From Glutamicibacter sp. MNS18 (GTDB lineage Bacteria > Actinomycetota > Actinomycetes > Actinomycetales > Micrococcaceae): DNA of 64,000 bases. Made by a program: the position numbers and the translations under genes. The stretch covers positions 310,001 to 374,000 of the forward strand of contig NZ_JAPCHW010000005.1 of the NCBI RefSeq assembly GCF_026107515.2. The letters are read 5' to 3'. Under the pieces are notes generated by a model, which was not told the origin of the DNA, ran no database searches, and was given only the letters and a program-made list of their open reading frames with translations. Positions 16,702 through 24,316 of this stretch are shown here, piece by piece; position 1 is the first letter of the stretch, and every line of letters starts with the position of its first letter.

Positions 16702-17448
16702 TCACCGGGCGAAGGGCCTGACCTTGACCCCGTGCGCAGCCAATGCCTCGCTGACCGCTGCCGCGTGGTCACCTTGGATACGCACCGAAACCGCGGTGCT
16801 GGGAACCAGGGTGCCATCCACGGCCTGAAGGGTACCGTGTTCGGCCAGTCTCAGGGCGGTGGCGATCATCTGCGCAGGATCGGATATATGGGCCCGCGGA
16901 TCCCCGTCGGGAACAAGCGACCCATCAGGCAGGTAGGCCCGGTGGGCGAAGATCTCCCCGGCCGTGGCCAACCCGCGTTGTGCGGCCAATTCAAGGAGCA
17001 GGGAACCTGGGCGGTGGAGCACTACCAGGCCGGCATCGAATGCCGCCACCGCATCCACCACGGCCCGGGCAATCAGCGCGTCCTGATCCACGGCACGGTA
17101 CAGGGCCCCGTGCGGTTTGAAATAGCCAATGGTCGCGCCGGCACCACGGGCCACGGCGTTCACCGCGCCCAATTGGTACAACAGATCCGCGCGGAGGTGT
17201 TCGGGGGGAACTGCCAGTGCGCGGCGTCCGAAACCCCTCAAGTCGTGGTATCCGGCATGTGCACCGATGCGGACCCCGGCCGTTACGGCCGCGCGACAGG
17301 CCCTGGCGATGGTCTTGGGATCGCCAGCGTGAAAACCGCAAGCGACATTGGCGCTGCTGGCGAATTTGAGCACGGTGTCGTCATCACCCATGGACCACTG
17401 GCCGAAGGATTCGGCAATGTCTGCATTCAAATCCAGTTCCATGGCCAT
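16702..17448 (-). CDS. pxpA: 5-oxoprolinase subunit A (LamB/YcsF family)
   Basis: A 248-residue soluble enzyme subunit. Family blocks are LNADIAESFG at residues 6-15, SSANVACGFHAGDP near 31-44, GAHAGYHDLRGFGRR near 62-76 and FKPHGALY near 110. PxpA acts with PxpB and PxpC to cleave 5-oxoproline to glutamate with ATP; those partners are not in this window, so they are elsewhere or the protein acts alone in another lactam reaction. Two ATG codons (17448 and 17442) are possible, with AGGGGA upstream. It follows an Lrp regulator by 13 bases on the same strand, suggesting one operon and amino-acid control. Confidence 0.9.
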   Translation of the reverse strand: MAMELDLNADIAESFGQWSMGDDDTVLKFASSANVACGFHAGDPKTIARACRAAVTAGVRIGAHAGYHDLRGFGRRALAVPPEHLRADLLYQLGAVNAVARGAGATIGYFKPHGALYRAVDQDALIARAVVDAVAAFDAGLVVLHRPGSLLLELAAQRGLATAGEIFAHRAYLPDGSLVPDGDPRAHISDPAQMIATALRLAEHGTLQAVDGTLVPSTAVSVRIQGDHAAAVSEALAAHGVKVRPFAR

Positions 17449-17461
17449 GGCGTCCCCTGGA

Positions 17462-17944
17462 CTAGGAAACGGTGTCGTGCTTGAGCAGGGCGGTGGTGCG
17501 GTACGGAATCACGTCTCGCAGGATCATCGAGGTAGAAGTCCTGGTGATCCCCGGGCACAGGCGGATAACCTCGCTGACCCGGTACAAGTCATCGGGATCC
17601 TTGGCAGCAACCCGGATCAGGAGGTCGGTATCGCCGGCCGGTGCCACACATTCCAGAACCTCCGGGATCTGGCGCAGAGCCTCAATGGATTCATCCAATC
17701 TGGCCTGGTCCAATTCCGCGCTGACGTAGGCCGATACTCCTCGGCCCAGGGATGCCGGGCGGATCCTGGCGGTGTTGGGGCGTAGTGCTCCCGAATGTGC
17801 CAGTCGTTCCAGCCGCGTCTGGACGGTGCCACGGGCCAGTCCCAGCTGCTGGGCCAGCATCATGATCGGCACCCGGGGGTCGGTGTCCAGGGCCAACAGG
17901 ATACGACGGTCGGTTTCGTCGAGCTGGTACGTCTCGGGAGTCAT
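17462..17944 (-). CDS. Lrp/AsnC-family regulator in front of pxpA
   Basis: A 160-residue regulator: winged HTH at residues about 8-60 (LDETDRRILLALDTDPRVP, then LAQQLGLARGTVQTRLERL) and a RAM domain in the C-terminal half. AGGAGAG precedes ATG 17944. It is the first gene of a two-gene operon with pxpA. Two copies of GTCAAAATG lie upstream, 42 bases apart start to start, which is four helical turns and suits an oligomeric Lrp protein that wraps DNA. Autoregulation and response to an amino acid or 5-oxoproline are inferences. Confidence 0.9.
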   Translation of the reverse strand: MTPETYQLDETDRRILLALDTDPRVPIMMLAQQLGLARGTVQTRLERLAHSGALRPNTARIRPASLGRGVSAYVSAELDQARLDESIEALRQIPEVLECVAPAGDTDLLIRVAAKDPDDLYRVSEVIRLCPGITRTSTSMILRDVIPYRTTALLKHDTVS

Positions 17945-17967
17945 CGGTGTCTCTCCTGCGCGGTGGC

Positions 17968-18018
17968 GTCAAAATGGTTAAACAAGCGGGATGCCTTCGT
18001 GAAATACTAGTCAAAATG
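17968..18018. promoter_or_regulatory. Two GTCAAAATG direct repeats upstream of the Lrp-pxpA operon
   Basis: GTCAAAATG occurs at 17968-17976 and again at 18010-18018. The 42-base period equals four turns of B-DNA, so both copies face the same side. They lie 24-74 bases upstream of the Lrp start and are candidate autoregulatory sites. Confidence 0.5.
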
Positions 18019-18176
18019 ACCAGCCACCCCCAAGCTTATTGCACGGTATGACCGGTTATGTTTCGCCAGGGCGGGAATCATCGGCCGTTGCCCACGGTCG
18101 GACGCAGGCCCGGACTTGTCCACAGAAGTGGAACAAACGACACCAAAGGTCTTCAAGCGTGGGTAACCTGTTGGGT

Positions 18177-18380
18177 ATGAGATTCCTGCGACTAGAAGAC
18201 GTGGCCGAAGAGCTGAACGTAAAGCTGCCCCAGGTGCGTGCCCTGGTCAAAAGCGGTGAGCTTCCGGCTATCCAGATCGGCGGTCGGGGAATGTGGCGAG
18301 TGGAGCGGGTGGAACTGGAGAACTACATCCAACGCCGCTATGCCGAAGCCCGCGAGGAGATTGCCCGCGAACCCAAGTAG
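18177..18380 (+). CDS. Small helix-turn-helix DNA-binding protein (excisionase/BldC-like HTH)
   Basis: A 67-residue protein made almost only of a MerR-like HTH_17 domain: FLRLEDVAEELNVKLPQVRALVKSGELPAIQIGG, then RGMWRVERVELENYIQRRY. Such proteins are common and single-copy in actinobacteria, related to BldC and to phage excisionases; no phage genes are near, so a housekeeping regulator is more likely. ATG 18177 fits the family start. The longer frame to 18039 has no family sequence and no ribosome-binding site. It is convergent with the TipA-like gene, 31 bases away. Confidence 0.8.
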   Translation: MRFLRLEDVAEELNVKLPQVRALVKSGELPAIQIGGRGMWRVERVELENYIQRRYAEAREEIAREPK

Positions 18381-18411
18381 GTCCGCGGGCGGCAGGATGC
18401 GCGGGGAAGGG

Positions 18412-19194
18412 CTAATCCCGTTGGTGGTCCAGGAAGTACTCCAACGTGTCGTGGACGAACTGTGCCTGACCTTCGTAGGTGGCAGCGAAACGCTCATCCG
18501 ACACGTACATTTGGGCCAGCGAACGCACATAGCCATGCAGTACGGCGGGGTCCGCATGATGCCCCGGGGTCCCTGGGATCGACTCGAGCCATGTGACATG
18601 GTCCTTGGCAAGTTCCTGGGCCTGGGTGGAGCTCGGAGCTAGTCCTTGCTTGCCGGCGGTGGCCCATCGGGTGATCAAGGAGCGGGATTCCTCCATGAAG
18701 TCGATACGCCTGGTTTCCGGAAGCGACTTCCACCAGTTATTGGATCGGGTGAACTGGTCCTTGCCCCAGCGTTGTGTAACCTCTTGCTCATATTGCTCGT
18801 TAAAACCCTCGAACGAGTCATGCAGGCCCATGGTGTCTCCTTTGTCCAGTATGGTGATCGTGTTCCGCAACGTGAGGATCTTTCGATCCAGCAGGCTCCG
18901 CTGCCGTTCCAGGGTAATGATGTGTTTCTGCAAGGCGGCCTTTTCATCCTGTTCCTGGTCGAGGATGGCGGTGATGGTCTTCAGCTCCATTCCTGTCGCG
19001 CGCAGCAGCAGGATGCGTTGCAGCCGAACCAGGCTGGACGAATCATAGAGCCGCTGCCCGGTGCTGGTGGTCGATACCGGCGGCAGCAGACCGATCTGAT
19101 CGTAGTAGCGCAAGGTTCGACTGCTGATCCCGGCGGCGTGGGCGACCTGCTGAGTCGAGTGCAGCCGGGAGTGTTCATGTGTGCCGAAGTCCAT
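18412..19194 (-). CDS. tipA: MerR-family regulator with TipAS domain
   Basis: A 260-residue regulator. Residues about 12-85 form the MerR DNA-binding head (QQVAHAAGISSRTLRYYDQIGLLPP, then QRLYDSSSLVRLQRI), residues about 85-120 a coiled-coil dimer helix, and residues about 135-260 the TipAS multidrug-recognition domain (FEGFNEQYEQEVTQRWG, then a C-terminal EYFLDHQRD). TipA proteins bind peptide antibiotics and activate promoters with a 19-bp spacer. Such a promoter can be drawn right upstream, with a start site almost at the ATG, so the mRNA is probably leaderless and the gene autoregulated. No target gene other than itself is obvious. Confidence 0.87.
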   Translation of the reverse strand: MDFGTHEHSRLHSTQQVAHAAGISSRTLRYYDQIGLLPPVSTTSTGQRLYDSSSLVRLQRILLLRATGMELKTITAILDQEQDEKAALQKHIITLERQRSLLDRKILTLRNTITILDKGDTMGLHDSFEGFNEQYEQEVTQRWGKDQFTRSNNWWKSLPETRRIDFMEESRSLITRWATAGKQGLAPSSTQAQELAKDHVTWLESIPGTPGHHADPAVLHGYVRSLAQMYVSDERFAATYEGQAQFVHDTLEYFLDHQRD

Positions 19195-19201
19195 GGGGAT
19201 A

Positions 19202-19232
19202 ACGCTAGAGGTTGGCGTCGCGTCAACGTCAA
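19202..19232 (-). promoter_or_regulatory. MerR-type promoter and operator of the TipA-like gene
   Basis: On the minus strand TTGACG (19232-19227) and TAGCGT (19207-19202) are spaced by 19 bases, the long spacer typical of MerR targets. GTTGGCG (19211-19217) and CGTCAAC (19221-19227) form a 7-3-7 dyad with one mismatch within it. The start of transcription would fall next to the ATG. Confidence 0.55.
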
Positions 19233-19246
19233 GGTGATATGGGTCA

Positions 19247-19571
19247 AATCTGCTGTGTGCTAGGTCACCCGTTGTTCAATGTGCTCGCAAACTGATCAAG
19301 TATCGCAAGTGATTTGAAACCTGCTTGATCAGATTGACTAGTCGAGTGACGACCTGTTGCGCAGGATGAAGAACTTGGCTTTACTGGAAACAGATCACGT
19401 TGCTCGCGGCTACCGTTGCGAAGCGCCGTAGGACCCGCCCTCCATGAGCCAAAGTCACTGATGGATCCGGCGTAGCAGGAGCCCACAAGGCAAGCGCAGG
19501 TCAGAACCGCTGCAGGCGGTTCGAAGCTCATTCCTTTGACGAGGAAGATGTTTCGAACCGCCTGCATCTTT
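19247..19571 (+). ncRNA. Candidate structured non-coding RNA or leader (unidentified)
   Basis: About 320 bases with no protein-like frame end in a strong intrinsic terminator. TTGGCG (19212-19217) and TGATAT (19235-19240), 17 bases apart, could start transcription near 19247. CTGATCAAG (19292-19300) pairs with CTTGATCAG (19324-19332), giving a further hairpin. I do not recognise an Rfam class; RNase P, SRP and tmRNA signatures are absent. It could be a stand-alone RNA of the 6S/Ms1 kind or an attenuated leader of the membrane-protein gene at 19644. Boundaries are approximate and the call is inference. Confidence 0.4.
19504..19571 (+). terminator. Strong intrinsic terminator with a competing upstream hairpin
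   Basis: GCAGGCGGTTCGAA (19512-19525) pairs perfectly with TTCGAACCGCCTGC (19552-19565), an inner TTCCT/AGGAA extends the stem, and ATCTTTTTT follows. GAACCGC at 19504-19510 can instead pair with GCGGTTC at 19516-19522, which would break the terminator: an attenuator-like choice. Confidence 0.8.
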
Positions 19572-19643
19572 TTTGCCGGGAACCTTTTGCCACAGTGCCC
19601 GCGGTGTGTTGGGGCCGGGCGACGGCTTTGGCAGGATGGAGGG

Positions 19644-20495
19644 GTGAATCCCCGAAAAATGTTGCACGCGCCGGGTAGGCGCTCGATACTTGGCGTGTGG
19701 TGGATCCAGTGGACTTTGGGCCTGAGTGCCGTTGCGCTGGTGTTGCTTCCCTGGGTGGTCGGTGGTGGCCTGCTTGACCTGACCCAGGTAGGGGAGCCGT
19801 CAACGGTTCCCAGCCTTCTCCCTCATGCGTCCTTGCACCCCGATCTGTTCTGGACCTTATTGGCGCTGTGCGCTTTGGTGGCAGGATTCCTTGCCCGGGG
19901 TCCCGGGCGGCGCGCACTTCAGTTCAGCGTGGTGGCAGGACTTGGAGTGCTGGCCGGCTGGTTGGCGGCGGGCTACCAATCCTGGGCGGTGCTGGCGCCG
20001 TTCTCCGGGCTCGCGGACTGGACGCGAGTGCATATGGGATCGCTGTTGGTGGGCGTCGTGGTGATGCTCGTATTGTATTGGCTCATCGCGCGGGCGAACC
20101 TGCAATGGGTGGCACTGGGTGTGGCACTGGTAGGTTTCAGCCCCGGGCTGTGGTTCGCCGCCTGGTTCGATGACCCGCTCATCGAATCCCGGGCAGGGTA
20201 CATCGGCCCGGTGGTTCTGGGACTGCTCCTGGGGTTGCTCGGTTTTACCCGGGTTCGATCCCTGCTCATCTGGTGCCTGGCCCTGGTGCTGCAATGGCTA
20301 ACCCCCGCCGTGTTGCTTCCCGTGCAGCAACGACTGACAAATCCCGAAGGGGAGCCGGGCGATGCCCGCTTGGGGGATCTGCTCACGGGCCACGCCCTGC
20401 ACTTGCAGTGGCTGTCCTTCAGCGTGGCGACCTTGGCGATGGCCATGCTGGTCAGCGTGGGGCTACTGGTGGTTCGCCGGATTCGAGGGCGTTGA
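19644..20495 (+). CDS. Polytopic membrane protein, function unknown
   Basis: A 283-residue protein with about seven or eight hydrophobic helices (for example GLSAVALVLLPWVVGGGLL, FWTLLALCALVAGFLA, LLVGVVVMLVLYWLI) and short basic loops. No family motif is recognised; it may be a permease subunit or a sensor without a soluble domain. GTG 19644 is chosen over ATG 19659 because GGATGGAGG lies directly ahead, but both are possible. A strong terminator ends 73 bases upstream, so it needs its own promoter or read-through. Its last 44 bases overlap the convergent TetR gene tail to tail. Confidence 0.65.
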   Translation: MNPRKMLHAPGRRSILGVWWIQWTLGLSAVALVLLPWVVGGGLLDLTQVGEPSTVPSLLPHASLHPDLFWTLLALCALVAGFLARGPGRRALQFSVVAGLGVLAGWLAAGYQSWAVLAPFSGLADWTRVHMGSLLVGVVVMLVLYWLIARANLQWVALGVALVGFSPGLWFAAWFDDPLIESRAGYIGPVVLGLLLGLLGFTRVRSLLIWCLALVLQWLTPAVLLPVQQRLTNPEGEPGDARLGDLLTGHALHLQWLSFSVATLAMAMLVSVGLLVVRRIRGR

Positions 20496-21033
20496 CGATG
20501 GCGTGTATGGTGCGTTCCACGACGTTGCGGTCCAATTCAACCCCTTGGAAATGGGCATGCATCGGCCACCCTTCGATCAGCGCATCCAGGGCGCTGCATG
20601 TCGGTTGGCTGAAGTGCAGGCGCAGGCTGGCATGGCTGGATTCCAGCCAATGCCGGCATAGCTCGCGTACCGTGGGGTTGAAATTGCCGAATGAGTACAT
20701 CTCGAACAGCAGGGTCATCCGTTGGCTATCGAGGTACCCCGGTCCGCACAGCATCCCCACGACCGCCTGGCAAGCCTCGTGCCCGGTGGTTGCGGCCTGC
20801 AGGCGTTGACAGTAGTCCGCTGACATCTGGGCCACCAGGTGGGCGAATGATTCCTCGAAGAGCTGTGACAGATCGGAGAAGTGGTAGGTGACCGACCCGG
20901 GGGAGATCCCGGCATCCCGTGCTATCAGCCGATGCGTGGTTTTGTGCAAGCCGGTCGTGGCGATGACCCTGAGCGTGGAATCCAGGATCACGCGCCGCCG
21001 TAGGGGAAGAGGGGGTTCGCACTCCGGTGCCAT
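20452..21033 (-). CDS. TetR-family repressor of the adjacent MFS gene (inferred target)
   Basis: A 193-residue regulator: HTH ARDAGISPGSVTYHFSDLSQLFEES at residues about 39-63, with a C-terminal ligand domain of TetR_C type. It is divergent from the MFS gene at 21172, and a TGTACA-tt-TGTACA dyad lies in the spacer, the usual arrangement of an exporter gene with its repressor. ATG 21033 fits the family start. The 3' end overlaps the membrane-protein gene at 19644 by 44 bases on the opposite strand. Confidence 0.85.
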   Translation of the reverse strand: MAPECEPPLPLRRRVILDSTLRVIATTGLHKTTHRLIARDAGISPGSVTYHFSDLSQLFEESFAHLVAQMSADYCQRLQAATTGHEACQAVVGMLCGPGYLDSQRMTLLFEMYSFGNFNPTVRELCRHWLESSHASLRLHFSQPTCSALDALIEGWPMHAHFQGVELDRNVVERTIHAIVNALESGEPPVAPR

Positions 21034-21116
21034 GGGCTCGCCTCTGTTTCCCTGGGTCGAAGCAGCTGACTGCTTGTATCGGTGATCCGGTTCCTGTTCG
21101 TTTCTACCGCACTAGG

Positions 21117-21130
21117 TGTACATTTGTACA
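21117..21130. promoter_or_regulatory. Candidate TetR operator TGTACA-tt-TGTACA
   Basis: Two TGTACA hexamers separated by two bases form a perfect dyad between the divergent TetR (start 21033) and MFS (start 21172) genes. Confidence 0.65.
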
Positions 21131-21171
21131 GTGATGATCTTTTGTGTTCTCTTCGCCTGCGCGGAGCCTGG

Positions 21172-22398
21172 ATGAGCCCGGCCATGAAACGCCGGCGACG
21201 GGCCCTGTCCCTGTTGTTTTTCCTGCCCGGACTGGGGCTATCCTCCTGGGTGACCCGCACCCCGGATGTCCGTGATCTGATTGGGGCCTCTCCCGCGCAG
21301 ATGGGGATGGTGCTTTTTGGGCTGTCCATCGGCTCGATGCTGGGCATCCTTTCCTCCGGACGCCTGGTCTCCCGTTTTGGTGCCCGGCCGGTTATTGCCG
21401 CAGGCGTGGCCCTGCTGATCACGGGGTTGCCCATGATCGGGTTGGGAGCCCTGACCGGACAGGGGGCTGTGGTTGCCGCCGGTTTGTTCTGCTTTGGCGC
21501 GGGTATGGGTAGCGCCGAAGTGGCCATGAACGTCGAAGGCGCGGATATCGAGCGGATCATCCGCAAGCCGTTTCTTTCTGGCCTGCACGGTTTCTTCAGC
21601 TTGGGAACCGTTGTCGGCGCCTCGGCAGGAATCGCCTTCACGGCGCTTGGCGTTGCGGTGCCGTGGCACCTGGGTGTTGTGTGCCTGGTCGCGGTGCTGG
21701 GTTTCGGGGTCGTCATCCGGGATCTTCCGCCGGCCACTGGCAGGGCTGAAAGGCCCACCGAGGGATCGCCGTCCGGTCGCACGGCATCGCTGTGGAGCGA
21801 GCCCCGGCTGTTGCTGATCGGGGTGCTGGTACTGGCCATGGCGCTCTCCGAGGGGGCGGCTACCGACTGGCTGCCCCTGGTGATGGTGGACGGGCATGGG
21901 TTTGATGCCGCCTCCGGGTCGCTGATCTTTACCGGATTCGCGATGGCCATGACCGTAGGGCGCTTCGCCGGAGGCTGGTTCATTGCCCGATTCGGGCGCT
22001 CCAGGGTCTTCCGCGGCTGCGCGTTGATTGGTGCCCTGGGGATGGGTACGGTCATTTTTGCCCAGAATCCGGTGCTGGCCGGCTTCGCCGCCGTGCTGTG
22101 GGGGCTGGGCACCTCGCTGGCGTTTCCGTTGGCCATTTCGGCAGCCGGTGATTCCGGACCCAACGCCGCAGCCCGCGTGTCGGTGGTTGCCACCATGGGG
22201 TATGTGGCGTTTCTGGTCGGGCCGCCGTTACTGGGGTTCGTGGCGGAGGACCATGGCCTGCGCGGGGCGCTGATAGTGCCGCTGGCCCTGGTGCTTGTGG
22301 CGGTGTTCCTCTCCTCCAGCGTCGGGGAGAAGCCTCGCGAACGACTGCGGGTGGAGTCCGACCTGGTTGAAGGGCCGGATCCGGAACGAACCGTATGA
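21172..22398 (+). CDS. MFS transporter (YbjJ-like)
   Basis: A 408-residue, twelve-helix carrier. The N-terminus after the basic KRRRRALS stretch reads FFLPGLGLSSWVTRTPDVRDLIG, and the signature loop is SGRLVSRFGARPV at about residue 65, typical of the YbjJ group of MFS proteins; in the second half GRFAGGWFIARFGRSRV mirrors it. ATG 21172 with GGAG upstream is preferred to the longer frame, which would cover the operator. It is divergent from, and probably repressed by, the TetR protein. Substrate unknown; a hydrophobic or sugar-like effluent is typical for the pair. Confidence 0.85.
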   Translation: MSPAMKRRRRALSLLFFLPGLGLSSWVTRTPDVRDLIGASPAQMGMVLFGLSIGSMLGILSSGRLVSRFGARPVIAAGVALLITGLPMIGLGALTGQGAVVAAGLFCFGAGMGSAEVAMNVEGADIERIIRKPFLSGLHGFFSLGTVVGASAGIAFTALGVAVPWHLGVVCLVAVLGFGVVIRDLPPATGRAERPTEGSPSGRTASLWSEPRLLLIGVLVLAMALSEGAATDWLPLVMVDGHGFDAASGSLIFTGFAMAMTVGRFAGGWFIARFGRSRVFRGCALIGALGMGTVIFAQNPVLAGFAAVLWGLGTSLAFPLAISAAGDSGPNAAARVSVVATMGYVAFLVGPPLLGFVAEDHGLRGALIVPLALVLVAVFLSSSVGEKPRERLRVESDLVEGPDPERTV

Positions 22399-22458
22399 CC
22401 AACCCTTGGGGTTTGCCGGCGATGGCAATCGGCCGTTGAATCTGGTGTGCTTGAGACC

Positions 22459-23085
22459 ATGCGCATTGAAACGGAACCGGACCAGCTGTCCTCCATCGAC
22501 TTCTACCGCCTGCTGACCAACCTGGTGATTCCGCGGCCGATTGCCTGGGTCTCCACGGTGGATGAGCAGGGACGAACCAACCTGGCCCCGCATTCGTTCT
22601 TCACCGTTGCCAGCGCCAACCCGCCGATCGTGCAATTCACCTCGGTGGGCCGCAAGGACACATTGCGCAATATCGAGCAAACCGGGCAGTTCACGGTGTG
22701 CCTGGCCACCAGACATCATCTCGAAGCCGTCAATGCCACGGCCACGGAGTTCGAGGCAGGGCGCAGCGAGTTCACCGAGGTGGGTATACAGCCCGAGCCG
22801 AGCAAACTTGTGGCACCGCCGCGGGTTGCCGATTCGCCGGCGGCCCTGGAGTGCGAACTGGAACGGATCATCGAAGTCGGAGATTCGTTCCTGGTGCTCG
22901 GGAAGGTGGTCCAGGCGGCGGTCAGCGACAACGTCTACAACGACCAGCGCAGGCCAGACGCGCAATTGCTTAATCCGCTGGCGCGTCTGGGCGGCAGTCA
23001 GTGGAGTGCCCTCGGGGACATCGTCACCATTCGGAGGATTCCTCTGGATGCGTGGGACGGCGTGGAGGGAACCGAAAGGGACTAG
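22459..23085 (+). CDS. Flavin reductase family (FMN-binding) protein
   Basis: A 208-residue protein of the flavin-reductase-like, FMN-binding split-barrel family. The opening FYRLLTNLVIPRPIAWVST and the FFTVASANPPIVQFTS stretch near residues 47-62 form the FMN site; GSQWSALGDIVTIRR closes the fold. Such proteins supply reduced flavin or act as oxidoreductases alone. ATG 22459 matches the family start; GTG 22447 is an alternative. It follows the MFS gene by 60 bases and ends six bases before the convergent Crp/Fnr gene. Confidence 0.85.
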   Translation: MRIETEPDQLSSIDFYRLLTNLVIPRPIAWVSTVDEQGRTNLAPHSFFTVASANPPIVQFTSVGRKDTLRNIEQTGQFTVCLATRHHLEAVNATATEFEAGRSEFTEVGIQPEPSKLVAPPRVADSPAALECELERIIEVGDSFLVLGKVVQAAVSDNVYNDQRRPDAQLLNPLARLGGSQWSALGDIVTIRRIPLDAWDGVEGTERD

Positions 23086-23091
23086 CCCGAT

Positions 23092-23790
23092 CTAGCGGAC
23101 CGAGAGATCCTTGACGATCCGGAAGCTACTGCGATAGTAGTCGATCAGCTCCTCTTCCTGCATGGCCTTGAGTTCCTTGCCCAACGCGCTCTTGTCGGTC
23201 CCCAGGTGGGCCGCGATTTGCTCGCGGGTCAGCGTGATCAGCAGTTTGTCCGAGCCCTGCGCGGCCTGCTGGTTGAGGAAGAACTGCGAGAGCCGTTCTC
23301 GCAGGGACTCGAGCTCCAGCAGCTGGCGATACTCGGTGACCCGGCGGATCGTTTCCGCGCTGAGTTCCAGGAGTCGTGCCGAAAGCCGGGTGCGCAATTC
23401 GCATATGTGGCCATCGAGGTTCTGCAAGGCGGACAGGTCCAGCAGGGCAAGGCTACCCGGGGTGGCTGCCGTGACAGTGAAGCCGGCCGTGGGATTCTCG
23501 CCCCAGCCCAGCTCCTCCCCGAAATGGTCGCCGGCGTTGGCGAACGCCACAGGCGACACCTGCCCGGAAGCATCGTCGCTGAGTAGCACGGTGCCCCGGA
23601 GGACGATACCCAGGGAAGTTGTATCAGCGCCCTGGGAGACCAGGACTTCACCGCGTTTGAAGTTTCGTGCGGTGGCATACGTACAGGCCAGCAAGTGTTC
23701 GGTCTCTTCCTCGGTGAAACCCGAGAAAATCCTGGCAGGCACCTCAAGCTGAACCGATGGACGATGTAGTTGTAGGCCTAAAGCGCCCAT
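23092..23790 (-). CDS. Crp/Fnr-family transcriptional regulator
   Basis: A 232-residue regulator: cyclic-nucleotide-type effector domain (about residues 20-130, with FKRGEVLVSQG and GDHFGEELGWG), a dimer helix, and a winged HTH (LTREQIAAHLGTDKSALGKELKAM, about residues 185-208). The Cys spacing for an FNR iron-sulphur cluster is absent. It is paralogous to the protein at 28330, with the same ICELR/LCELR turn before the dimer helix and the same IDYYRSSF/IDYHRNSF end. The N-terminal effector is unknown. TGCTGC/GCAGCA at 23810-23829 forms a dyad just upstream that could be its own operator. Confidence 0.85.
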   Translation of the reverse strand: MGALGLQLHRPSVQLEVPARIFSGFTEEETEHLLACTYATARNFKRGEVLVSQGADTTSLGIVLRGTVLLSDDASGQVSPVAFANAGDHFGEELGWGENPTAGFTVTAATPGSLALLDLSALQNLDGHICELRTRLSARLLELSAETIRRVTEYRQLLELESLRERLSQFFLNQQAAQGSDKLLITLTREQIAAHLGTDKSALGKELKAMQEEELIDYYRSSFRIVKDLSVR

Positions 23791-24316
23791 GAATAGAACT
23801 CCCCTGTTGTGCTGCGCGGTACGGCAGCATAATTACCCCGTTGTGCCAGCGGAAAATCAACCACTGTCGATTTTAACGCTAGCATCGGCGGGTAACCGGC
23901 AGCTGTCCAAACGGGTTACACGACCCCGTGTTACGTGAACATTGGTGAACCGTTGGGTATTCGCGAGGGTGAACCTGAGGTTATGCGTTTTAGACTCAAG
24001 ATCATGATGCGGTTGGGCCCGGAACTGCGACCCGATTGGGGGTTTCTGGGCGGGAAACCCTGTGTGGACTGTGCGAACCAGTCCAGAAACCATGTCTTGT
24101 CCAGGTCATCTCCCCGACCGATATCCGGATGCCGGACGCCGTCGTGCTGGGAGGGTATGGAAGACAGTGGCACCAGGCCCCAGATCCGCTGGGAACCGAG
24201 CCATACATACTGCGTGACGAGGCGAAAGGGCGCTGGCCAGGTTTCCCCATCGGTTCCGCCGAACGGCCGGTTCCACCTGGCCGCATTCTTTTCCGGGGCC
24301 GGGTCGGCCACGATGT
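23791..24316. other. Intergenic region without a supported gene
   Basis: About 525 bases between the Crp/Fnr start and the mhpA stop. TGCTGC (23810-23815) and GCAGCA (23824-23829) form a dyad close to the Crp start. The rest has open frames on both strands but none with a ribosome-binding site or family sequence; a minus-strand frame at 23931-24311 has odd composition and could be a decayed fragment. I see no repeat, IS end or terminator with a T run. Confidence 0.4.

Noticed and set aside
19265-19567. Minus-strand 100-codon frame
   Set aside because: No ribosome-binding site or protein-like composition; it runs through the terminator stem.
23931-24311. Minus-strand 126-codon frame after mhpA
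   Set aside because: Odd composition, no family, no start signal; at best a decayed fragment, not annotated as a gene.
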